64,000 nucleotides of DNA from Linnemannia elongata (Eukaryota > Mortierellomycota > Mortierellomycetes > Mortierellales > Mortierellaceae), in NCBI GenBank assembly GCA_036320915.1, contig JAXBDG010000018.1, forward strand, positions 1,054,001 through 1,118,000, read 5' to 3'. The notes beneath the pieces were generated by a model. The model was not told where the DNA came from and did no database searches. It was given only the letters and a program-made list of their open reading frames with translations. Shown here in pieces: positions 49,660 to 58,949 of this stretch; position 1 is the stretch's first letter; every line of letters begins with the position of its first letter. The position numbers were made by a program, and so were the translations under genes.

Positions 49660-50350
49660 CTCGACCCAGTCCTTCATATTATTAGAGTCTTGCAACGTTA
49701 TGTATTTTTCGTAACTGAGAAGCCTAAGCGACACTTCCAGACTTGATGAAGGACATACCACTGACACGCTGAACAAGTGTACTGCTGATGGGTTGCCTGC
49801 CGGTTCTGATGGAGAGTTGTTGTTCTTGTTGGTGTTAATGTATGTTTGTGAATGAGGATGAGCGAGAAAGAGGACGACCAAGAAGGCTCGCCTGTGTGAG
49901 GAAGCTGATGAGTGTCAGTCGAGGAGTGAACAAGGTGCTGAGGAACAATGAATAAAAAAGGCGAAGTGGTAAGAGCGACAAGAGGAGGAAAGCATTTTTT
50001 GTCAGACACCCTTCTTGCTTGCCCGCCAACCATTTGCTTTCATAGCCCATCAAGATTTTGAACAATCTCTTCGTGCCCCTTGCTTTCTTGACCTGAGCGC
50101 ATGGACCTATGGGCCACGGATGATCAAAAACAAGAGGCGGAGTCAAGAATTACATTCCTTTATCTACATTGCCCTTCTAACTCACAGTCTTTCTATTTGA
50201 TAACGTTTCAGATTGATCAGATATCCTGTATTACATCCCCAGGCTACATTCTTTTCAATTGGCTGCAAAAGAAATAAGAAAAGAACACAAACAAGATTTA
50301 TTCTACTGTACAAGACAAAGAGTGAACGAGAGAAGGAACAAGGAACGATA
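49660..50350. repeat. Shared ~700-bp block, copy R2
   Basis: Similar to R1 (10320-10985) and R3 (63290-64000). Here the gene on its left is the CRN gene instead of a NACHT-WD40 gene, while an MFS 3' end lies on its right as at R1. Confidence 0.65.
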
Positions 50351-50363
50351 TCATACAGAAACA

Positions 50364-51573
50364 CTAGGCTATGACAGTGTGGGCAACAGAGACGCTAGAC
50401 CCACCCTTCTTCACCTTCTTCTTCTCATCTTCATCAGCATCCTCCAACTCAGTCTTGCCCTCAGCACCCGAGATCTGACTTTCATCAATAACCTCAAGAC
50501 CCTTCTCCTGAGCATCCCCATCCTCCTTCTCGGGAGCAACACCACAGAACTCAATAGGGTCCCGGTTAAAAGCCAAAAGCAATGACACCATACAACCAAC
50601 ACCACCAACAACACCAAAGTATAGAAGGCGGCACGGTAACCAGACATCAAGGCAGCACCCTCAGCACCAGCAGCGGGTTCGTAAGCCTGGGACAAGATGG
50701 TCGAGATGGCAGGACCGATGGGTCCTCCGAGCTGGATGGCGACGTTAAAGACTGCACCGACGACTCCTTGATCCTCATCGAGAGTTTCAGCGACGGCCTT
50801 GACTTGGCAGCACATCCAGGTAGGCGAGAGTCCCAAGCAGTTGATGATCAAAGCAGGGAAGGCGAATGCCAGTAGCTGGTTCCGGGGACGATCTGGGCAA
50901 AGATGATCGACGAGACGATGATAAAGATGCATCCAATCAACATAATGAACTTTGTGCGCATGAAGACAAACAGACGGATGACGGTGTAGAGACCGACGAC
51001 GAGACCGACTCCGTGGACGATGTAGCAGCAGGCCGTGATCAGGGGAGAGTACTTGAGGACGTTCTGGAAGGTGAAAGAGGTGAAAAAGATCATGGTGTTG
51101 TAGGTGGCTGTCACACAGACGATGACGATCACCGAGGTACGGAAGCGAACAGAGCCCCAGATACGAAAAGGCATAATGGGGTAATCAATACGGCGCTCCC
51201 AGAAGATGAAGAAGACCAAGAGGGCAATGCAAACGAGGAAGGGAGCCAAAGTATGGGCAGAACCCCAACCAGCAGTGGTAGACTCGGAGAGATAGTAGAC
51301 AACGGCAATGATACCGAGCATGAAGGAGATGACACCAACAAAATCGACACGACGATCGGTGACATGGACATCATCGTTGGCCTTGGAGATGACAAAGAAG
51401 CCGGCGATGCAGAGGAGGGCCGAGATGATGGAGGTGATGTAGAAGATCCAATACCAGTCAATGGTGGCGTCAAAGATACCATCGAGTAGGACGCCAAGAG
51501 TTTGGCCCATGCATCCTGCACTTCCAAAGACCATCATTATTGTGAAATTGCGTTCTGGTCCCAAGGGGGTCAA
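50364..51573 (-). pseudogene. DHA2 MFS transporter pseudogene
   Basis: Matches the last exon of the intact transporter at 2464-3574. The start is lost: the match begins at PLGPERNF (51567) with no ATG or upstream exon. Two frame breaks are seen, near 50880 (after FAQIVPGTSYW) and near 50580 (after YRAAFYTL). The tail (LLLAFNRDPIEF..., then an acidic/basic end) is in the third frame, to about 50364. Positions with TM helices are otherwise well kept. Confidence 0.85.
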
Positions 51574-51592
51574 TAAATAATATAGGAGCTAT

Positions 51593-51780
51593 TTATTTGG
51601 CATTTTCTAAGTTCTCTTCATGACATAACGTTCGGGGTATCCTAGGAAGACGACGAACCGTCCTTGGCACCGCGCCGCTTAGCAGTTTCTGGCTTATCAC
51701 ACTAAGACCAACCTTTTCGAACACAGCAGCATCGGTCACGGTCAAAGCGGATTGACGCGAGTAAGGTGTGCGAACCACAG
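51593..51780 (-). pseudogene. Scrap of NACHT-WD40 C-terminus
   Basis: KVGLSVISQKLLSGAVPRTV on the minus strand matches VVGLSETNKRLLKQRGAKDG of the NACHT-WD40 copies, and the DNA around 51655-51715 matches 6165-6235. It lies between MFS and pirin scraps, which suggests a fourth, nearly erased copy. Confidence 0.6.
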
Positions 51781-51814
51781 TGCAAGGAAATGTTTTACGC
51801 TCATGTACCGCGCG

Positions 51815-51975
51815 CTAGACCTCAGGATCGAGTTGTTATCAAGATCATTACAGGAGAGTCGTGCGACATCAAATCTCAAATCTATACCAAACGCTGACAA
51901 TGTTCCTCGACGTCAAGATGGACAGGCACCAAACCATCACCCAACCCATCCCGGTAACATAAATTTAGCATGAAA
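51815..51975 (+). pseudogene. Scrap of a pirin gene (C-terminal half)
   Basis: VVIKIITGESCDIKSQIYTK, then in another frame TLTMFLDVKMD, match the second half of pirins (compare VFKVTARMSNGVKSQIYSR at 58.5 kb). A frame break separates the two pieces. Confidence 0.6.
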
Positions 51976-52537
51976 AGTTGATGTTGGTGAAGAGGGTGTT
52001 GTACCAATATCCAGGTAATCAACGTCTTGGACCACCCATTGCATTAACTGCTTGAAGATAACGCACAGTTGTATCACTTGTGGCACAAGGTCTTTCATCT
52101 GCAAATTTCTTCCCACAATGGGCTGGCAAGTGCTGTAATTGAACGAGATGTCGGAACTGCTTTATTCACCGTACAACACCCACATGTCACCCTCTTTATG
52201 CACTTGAACTGCACTCTACCTCAAAATGTTTGGCTGTCGATGTTGACATTCATCTACCCACTCTCAACGAAATTACGCGAGTCGATGGTGTAGTACCAGA
52301 TGACCAACCCTACGTCGTATAGCATGAGAATGGGTCCAAGTGGAGCTCCTGAGTTTTCGTTGTACCTTGGTTCACCAACATCCGTTAATAATTGACATGG
52401 TAGTTTCTATGCAAAGACACGAGCAGGTGCAAGTGACAATCTGGTCAAATAAGTAGTCTTATGGCGTGAAAAAGGTTGGTATTGGCACTAGAAAACTGCA
52501 CATCGTCAGTTCTAACGTGGCGTAGTGGATTTATTGT
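51976..52537. other. Intergenic, possibly more pirin decay
   Basis: No gene recognised. Some of it may continue the pirin remnant, but I cannot support a frame. Confidence 0.35.
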
Positions 52538-52774
52538 TTAATAAGGCCTGTAGAAATTAGGTTCACCAAATCCCTCTACCACAACCTTCGTACATCCCTC
52601 GTCGAAGCAACAACATCCCAGCCGTGATGGATTTGGTGGCGATGCGTAGTAGGCGAGTTGAACACCGTTCTTGTCCGCGATTCTAAGACATTCGGCCTCA
52701 CTAACATCTTTGCAAAGAAGTACATCGGCGGTGATTGCGCCAATTAAACATGCGATGAAAAGTACTCGCAGCAT
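52538..52774 (-). CDS. Small secreted cysteine-rich protein
   Basis: The ATG at 52774 opens 78 residues. The first ~16 residues (MLRVLFIACLIGAITA) are a classic signal peptide with a likely cut before DVLL. The mature part of about 62 residues has six Cys, including a CCC cluster (LGCCCFDEGC), and ends GEPNFYRPY. Small secreted Cys-rich proteins of fungi are often effectors or antimicrobial/adhesion factors; nothing here says which. It has no introns. Its upstream region belongs to the tandem duplication that also lies above the gene at 54964. No known family is recognised. Confidence 0.65.
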   Translation of the reverse strand: MLRVLFIACLIGAITADVLLCKDVSEAECLRIADKNGVQLAYYASPPNPSRLGCCCFDEGCTKVVVEGFGEPNFYRPY

Positions 52775-53746
52775 GGTAATTTGTCGACTGTAACCTACAC
52801 ATCCAGCATGAATGAATGGGTTAATTATCTGGAAGACTCAGCTAAAATAATTCTATAACAATAATTACTCTCTCCTCATACCTTGTGTTGGTTTTCAAAA
52901 TGGTTTTGCTATTGGTAAAGGGTTTTGAAGGAGCGATTAAGTGGAGGAATGGCTGGTATGAGAGTGCGCAACTGTAAACAAAAGAAATATGTGCAACATT
53001 AGGGAGAGATTTGCAACTATGACGGTATTTCACGACCAGGTATGTATGGGATAGTAGTACATCATTCATCTTCCTTACCAAAGAGGTGGGCTCTTTTTTG
53101 TTCTGCTTGTTTTAGTGACGGACCGGACTTGAGTGTGGCTGGCGAGTCTTGTTGTGGTATGTCGATACGATATCGGTTAGAATCTTGAGAACGGTTGTTA
53201 ATCGTATATTTCGTTAGCTGTGTTTGTCTTCTCGCGCTTACTGGGTGTGGCCTTGATGTCGATCTTATTGTTTCTTTGTTTTTGTTTTTGCTTTATGTGT
53301 GTGTACCTGGCAAAAGAGTTTTCCTGTCCTAAACATCATATGTATGTCCGATGCGGAACGGATTAGCACAACGAAGCTGACAAGCAAAGAAGTGATCGAA
53401 GAATCTCCTTCAGCACATGCTTACCTTCAATGTTATATCTATTACCTTTAGACGGATGGGGCACTGGTTTATTGCTTTTTGGAACGAGTCGCGACGACGA
53501 AGGCTATTGGTGGGCTCGGTTGTGGTTGAGGTTCTCGACAAGTGAGTAGAATCAGGAACGGTATGGCTGTGTTATTGGCAGTAGCAAAGTAACGAGGTGA
53601 TGAATGAGCAAAGGCAAGGCGAATTCACAATGTGAACAACAGGCTGAATGTCGAATCGAGAAGTGTGAATTGCGAGGGAGAGGACGGTGGCGGAGGGTTT
53701 GCGGAGGGTGGTGGTGGTGGGTGGTGACAGAGGGTGAGCCAAAGAG

Positions 53747-53777
<31 letters not shown>

Positions 53778-54310
53778 AAGAAAAGTAGAGGTTGAGCTTG
53801 GGGATAGGTTATGTTATCCACTCCGCTATTTCTTTGCCTGAGGTGGGGCTGTTGCTACTTATGCATGCACGCCACTCCTTGCCTTCCTTTGTGTTCTGTT
53901 GCAAGAATTTGCCTATGGACATTTTTGCTGACGTTGATGAGCACAAACAAAGAAAGCAAACGTCAAAGTAACCTACAGCATGGCCTGCTGAGGGAGGGCC
54001 AAAGTGTAAAATATGTCATTCAGTGGCAGCAGATTGGCCTTCTTCAATTATTCACAACTGTCTAGCAAGGTATATAGTTCATAGAATGGTAGTCATTTCT
54101 TTTTAGGCACAGCATTGGGTGCTGATCAAGCTAAGTGGCGCCGATTTGATCCAAGACGAAGGCTAGTTATCGTGCGTGACATAGAAAAGACCTTTTCCAG
54201 AGCATGAAGTTGCTCAGCAGTAGGGGGAGAGAAATCTTTTCGTTTCTTTTGGGACCTTTATTCTCACGTAATGCTCCATGGTCAATGGCGACCTGCTTTT
54301 CTGTCGCCTA
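52775..54310. repeat. Tandem duplication, unit 1 (from about 52972)
   Basis: 52972-54310 is similar to 54972-56165 in the same orientation (for example CATCATATGTATGTCC at about 53333 and 55135, and CGTTTCTTTTGGGACCTTTATTC at about 54240 and 56090, the latter given without claim of full identity). It holds a run of 29 A at 53747-53775 and no gene that I can support. 52775-52971 is the direct upstream of the small secreted protein gene. Confidence 0.7.
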
Positions 54311-54595
54311 CACGCGCAGATATCATCTATGCCTTTCTGTTTGTTGTTGGTCAATATACCCAGGGCTTAATGAAAAGATATTTTATGCCACCCGGCTATT
54401 AAAGCCTAGTCACTTCTCAATGGTTGATCGACCAATTGATATTAAAAGATGACTGAGAAGAGTTGTACCATGAAGTACTCGCAAAAGTAGTTGATGCTTT
54501 TCGAAAAGGCAAGACCTCTCGCGAATTTATTTCAAAAGTAGCAATATTGATGGTTGTATGCAATTTGGTGTGGTCATTATGCACTAAAGACGGTA

Positions 54596-54964
54596 TTACA
54601 TACCATTGATCATCAACTTGATACCTTCGGGTACTACTTCAGACGACATCAGGAGCTTCTTCTCTTCTTCATGCTCTCCATCACAACACAGCGTTCGCAA
54701 TATCATAGCGTTCACGACGTTTTCTTCCATGCTTATATGTCCGCATATAATGTTGTAGTACAACTGGTAAGGAATCGTAGCCCCATCATATGTGTTGAAC
54801 AGTCTTGAAAGAATCACTGGCAGCGCTCTCTTGTCCAAGTTCAACTTCATAAGATTCCTAATGGTTTCTACATCCTCTAGGTTTATGTTGTCAATTATCG
54901 TTCCTCGAATTTTGAGGGCAAACTCCCCAAATCGCCTAATTGTATCGTCACTTTGATCACTCAT
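54596..54964 (-). CDS. Small protein of unknown function
   Basis: 122 residues from ATG 54964; ten further codons are open above it but without ATG. The protein (MSDQSDDTIRRFGEFALKIR...) is mainly helical in look, has no signal peptide and no Cys-rich part, and ends EGIKLMINGM. I recognise no domain. Codon use and composition are protein-like. It lies at the same distance from duplication unit 2 as the small secreted gene does from unit 1, so the two genes share an upstream region. Confidence 0.5.
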   Translation of the reverse strand: MSDQSDDTIRRFGEFALKIRGTIIDNINLEDVETIRNLMKLNLDKRALPVILSRLFNTYDGATIPYQLYYNIICGHISMEENVVNAMILRTLCCDGEHEEEKKLLMSSEVVPEGIKLMINGM

Positions 54965-54971
54965 TGATGGA

Positions 54972-56165
54972 GCTATCAACAAAAATATGTGCAACGTTAG
55001 CGAAGACGGTATTTCATGACCAGATATGTATGGGATGGTTGAGCATCGTTCGCTTTCCTTACCAAAGAGGTAGCAAAAGGGCTCTTTTTTTTGTTCTGCT
55101 TGTTTTAGTCGGCAAAAGAGTTATCTCGTCCTAAGCATCATATGTATGTCCAATGCGGAACGGGTTAGCACAACGAAGTTGACAAGCAAAGAAGTGGTCG
55201 AAGAGTTTCACGACGTTCATACGCTGTCTTCCTAACCTTGAAACGGATGGGGCGCTGGTTTATTGATTTTTGAGTGAGTCGCGACGATGAGGGCTTTAGG
55301 TGGGTTCGGTTGTTCCTAACAGAAGCAAGTCAAAGTGCATTTTAGTAGTATATTAGTATTGTATAAAAGTCTTGACCTCTTTCCTTCATACAGCGATAAA
55401 CACATTGATTCACGCCCGACGACCTTCTGGGGAGAACATACCTCTGCAACGTTTGAAACGAGCGTCTTTCTGTTGTGGTGTTGATGTTGAAAGCGGAGTA
55501 ATGAGGTGACAAAATGAAGAAAGACAAGGTGGATTCACAATCTGAACAATGTGGCGATTGTCGAATCGAGAAGTGTGAATAACGAAAGACAAAAAAGGAG
55601 AGGGACGACGGTGGTTGAAGGTTAAAGGATGGTAACAGAGGAGGAGGAGGAGGAGGAGGAGGAGGTTGACAGGGGGGTGAGCAAAAGAGAAAAGAAAATG
55701 TAAAGAAAAAAGGTCGAGCTTGGGTTTATTTTACCTCTTTCTTGCTTTGCCTGGGCTGTGAGCTACTCATGCACGCACGCCACTTTCTCTTACCTTTCTT
55801 TGTGTTCGATTTTACTTTGTTGTGCACAGAGAACGCAAACGTCAAAGCATGGGCTTGTTGAAGGAGGACTAAGGTGTATAGTACATAGCTCGGTGGCAGC
55901 AGCTTGGTCTTGTTCAAGTGTTCACAATCACCTCACAAGGTATCTTCTTCTTTTCAGGCACAACAGTGGCTGCTGATCATACTCGGTGAGACCGATTTGA
56001 TCAACGACGAAAGCAAATTATCGAACGCGACACAGAAAAGGCCTTTTCTAGAGCACGATGTTGCTTGACAGCAGGGAAAAGGCATCTTCTCGTTTCTTTT
56101 GGGACCTTTATTCACACATAATGCGCCATGCTCAATGGTGGTTTGCTTTCTATCACGTTCACAGC
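54972..56165. repeat. Tandem duplication, unit 2
   Basis: Counterpart of 52972-54310. It lacks about 200 bases present in unit 1 around 53130-53280 and carries a GAG repeat at 55638-55660. No gene supported. Confidence 0.7.
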
Positions 56166-56516
56166 AAGTGGATATCATCTTTGCTCGGGACCTGTTTTGC
56201 TGTTTGTGGGACCTGTTGATGGTCTGGTTGATCAGATAGAGATTTCAAAGCCACCCGAGAGAGGCGGAAGGATGTGAAAATGAAATAGCAATGGATATGA
56301 AATAACATGGGCAAAATAGAAAGAGAACGCTTTATCTTTATTTTGATAAGACAAAGGAATAAAGAAAGGTAGGGGTGATGAAGAGAGAAGTGAGGAAGAG
56401 TGGGAGGGGGATGATATTGGCGAAGGGAATGGGATGATGGCACGATGATAAGACAAGAACGAGGTGATGCAGCCAACGCCCTGCCCTGTTAACCTGCCTT
56501 GGCTGAGCCACAACTT
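56166..56516. other. Intergenic, no gene seen
   Basis: Purine-rich on the plus strand (56330-56470); no recognisable coding sequence. Confidence 0.4.
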
Positions 56517-56530
56517 TCTTTTGGAGAATT

Positions 56531-56835
56531 AGGCGGCTTGGGATCCCGTTTGGCGTAGTAGTAAAAGCGTCCCCCTCACAATCTTGAGGTCCTGGGTTCG
56601 AGTCCTGGGAGAGCGTATGGCTTTGCGCATGATCTCTTCACCTTACTCTCAAGGAGTTGTGGGCTCCTCTCTCATCCACAGCACAAAGTCTTCCCTCAAA
56701 CATCAGAGTCTTGCCGCTGCCCCCTGCAAATTTCTTCTCTAGCATCGTCCTCAAAGAAATAAAAAAAACCCCTGGTGGCTTGTTGCACCACTGGGACTGT
56801 CCTCTCCTAACTGAGCCTTCCTACGGGAAGGTTCA

Positions 56836-56874
<39 letters not shown>
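56531..56874 (+). mobile_element. tRNA-derived SINE with 14-bp target duplications
   Basis: The identical 14-mer TCTTTTGGAGAATT flanks it at 56517-56530 and 56875-56888. The head (56531-56615) has a tRNA-like shape: TGGCGTAGTAGTAAAAGCG as A box/D arm, CCTCA...TGAGG as anticodon arm, and GGGTTCGAGTCC as B box. A ~200-bp body follows, with CTTCCTACGGGAAGG near the end, then a tail of 34 A. No acceptor stem pairs, so it is not a working tRNA. It would be copied by a LINE enzyme; none is in the window. Confidence 0.88.
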
Positions 56875-56878
<4 letters not shown>

Positions 56879-56888
56879 TTGGAGAATT

Positions 56889-58090
56889 CTTTCATATGAT
56901 AGCTTAACTTCGGTGAAGTCATTTTGGCACTCATTTGTCCTAGATGCCTCAATCTTGGTTGTACTAAAGCTGCTTTCCTGGGGGGTGGTCAGTAGGTGAA
57001 GGTACGCAGGGCGTAAACAATGATAATGAACGACAGCCACTCATCCGGGTATTTTGCGCATGTCTACCCCCCGGAGGATTGGCTGCCATTCAATCGCGAC
57101 CTTTTACATATGCGAACGCCTACTTATTGAATAGCCCCCCCTGGTCTACCGCCGCTACACACGGCTCACCCTGCAGCACCCCTACCCACCCTCAATCGAG
57201 AGTTACACATCATCCTTACTGCAGCTCAAGGTATGTCCTGTGCAATTTACTCGGCTGGGTGATTGGGAAAGAGCACTATGGTGAATATATGTGGACGACG
57301 GGGTCCCCAGCTGTCTTGGCCAGATACTTGGGGGAGACTTTGTGGTTGGATATGCACATGCGCAATACACGCCTTGTGTGAAGCTGTGGCCCACCTGTCA
57401 GTTTGTAGCTGTCAATCTCCCCTGCGTATGACAAGCGGGGGACGACAGCGATGACCAGTGGATGCTGGTTGTGTGTTTTCAAGCGTACTCTTAGCTGCTG
57501 TCTCTTGGTCGAAACATTCTCATGTTTATCCCACTAGATGAGTGCACCAAGTTTGTTGTTTGTGAAACTAATATCTTGTACTCTGTCATATTACACCAGG
57601 AGTTGAAACATATGCCTCAACCGCAAGAAATAAGCGTCGGCCCTATCGACTTTAAACGTTATTGTGGTTATTGTGACAGGACGGTACCGGAATACATTTT
57701 ACTCAGGAGCTTCATGAATGTTTTCTCAGATATTCACAGTGAAGAGCGGCTCGTTGGACTATGGACAAGAAAGGTCCTCTAGTACCTGAAAGCACATGGT
57801 GATGCTGCCAGAAAACGTCGTGGTAGTTATTTGGCGAAAGCCAACGTTCAAGAGGACTCTGGAGTAATCGATGAGGTGCTGGCAACGGTATGTGCTCAAA
57901 CCAAATAAAGCCCTGGCATTGTTACCATTAATGTTTCTTTAGGTAGTTTACGTAATTTAACACAGGGTTATGTGGCAGCGCCACCCCATCTTGCATTTCT
58001 TTGTGCTTGGGAGCAAAAATTGGCATTTGTTGGGTTTGTTTGCTCTATTGACCACAAACGGAGAAAGCAAACGTCAAGGAAATCTACAGC
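56889..58090. other. Unassigned; one possible exon at about 57520-57890
   Basis: At 57590-57890 on the plus strand there is a protein-like stretch (ELKHMPQPQEISVGPIDFKR, then after a TAG, KAHGDAARKRRGSYLAKANV) ending before a GTATGT donor-like site. It could be part of a decayed transposon or gene; I recognise no domain. The rest shows nothing. Confidence 0.3.
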
Positions 58091-58610
58091 ATGGGCTTCT
58101 TGAAGGAGGTCGGCGCCAGTCTCCTTCGATCCAACGGATGTCCTGAATCCCACAACTACGACTCTTTTCTCATACTGGACGAGTTACCTATCGACAAGTG
58201 CGGCGGCTTCCCCGAACACCTTCACCGCGGATTCGAGACTGCGACATACATGCTCGGGGGACAGTTCCAACAGGAGGACTTTGCAGGAAACAAGGTAACC
58301 TTTGGACCTGACGACTTGCAGTGGATGACTGCTGGTCGTGGCATTGTTCATTCTACGATATTAGTCAAATCTAAGAACCGTGCTCGTAAATTGCAGCTGT
58401 GAATCAATTTGGCCAAGGAGCGCAAGGTGAGGGAAGCACAGTACCAGGTACTCCTCGACGGTCAGATCCCGCGCGCCAGATCTCAGGATGCGTCGTCTTC
58501 AAAGTCACCGCTAGAATGTCTAACGGAGTCAAGTCTCAAATTTACTCCCGTGCACCGACAATACTCATCACCTTCAAATCCTCTTTCACTAGCAAAGATA
58601 GAAAGCTCCG
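58091..58610 (+). pseudogene. Pirin-like pseudogene (cupin fold)
   Basis: Pirins are iron-binding nuclear cupins that act as redox-sensitive transcription cofactors. From ATG 58091 (MGFLKEVGASLL) the frame has GGFPEHLHRGFETATYML with two of the metal-binding His, FGPDDLQWMTAGRGIVHS with the third His, and then TIL where pirins have a Glu ligand (HSEMP-like). A TGA replaces a Trp codon after KLQL (58401-58403). The frame goes on with INLAKERKVREAQYQVLLD, shifts near 58490 and continues as VVFKVTARMSNGVKSQIYSR. The C-terminal domain is lost. About 55 bases before the ATG resemble sequences at 53.93 and 55.84 kb in the tandem duplication. Confidence 0.82.
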
Positions 58611-58945
58611 GTACGTGTCAATGCAAAGAGAGTGTTTAAGAATGAGAGCATCATTCAGGACCTCAAGGACCGATTGACTTTCCTTGAGATCGTGGAAAAC
58701 TACCTGCCTGCATATGAGTAGCGCCTCTTCTTTTTACATCTCAACAAAACTTGCAAGAGCACTGCCTTCACCAACACCCTCTACCGGCCTTCTGCTTGAT
58801 CCTCGATCAGCTATCCCTTCTCAACCGTTTTTAAGCGTATTCTCCCTTGCAGGTGAAGAAAATTCAAATAGCGCACGATGGACTTGAAACCCGGGTCACT
58901 CAAAAGTTAGTGAATTATCTCGAGGGCGTTTTATTTTATCTAGTG
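58611..58945 (+). repeat. Shared segment between pirin and NACHT-WD40 copies
   Basis: Similar to 11206-11640. The plus-strand piece KNESIIQDLKDRLTFLEIVE is open, then TAG. In both places the segment lies directly before the 3' end of a NACHT-WD40 copy. Confidence 0.5.
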
Positions 58946-58949
58946 AGTT

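Noticed and set aside
51129..51489. Plus- and minus-strand overlapping ORFs in the MFS pseudogene
   Set aside because: Alternative frames of a transporter sequence; composition follows from the membrane helices on the true strand.
56551..56610. A tRNA gene
   Set aside because: The D, anticodon and T arms are tRNA-like, but no acceptor stem forms, and the unit has an A tail and target duplications, so it is a SINE head.
57079..57482. Protein-coding genes at 57.1-57.5 kb
   Set aside because: Overlapping frames on both strands with Pro/Ser-rich composition and no domain or splice support.
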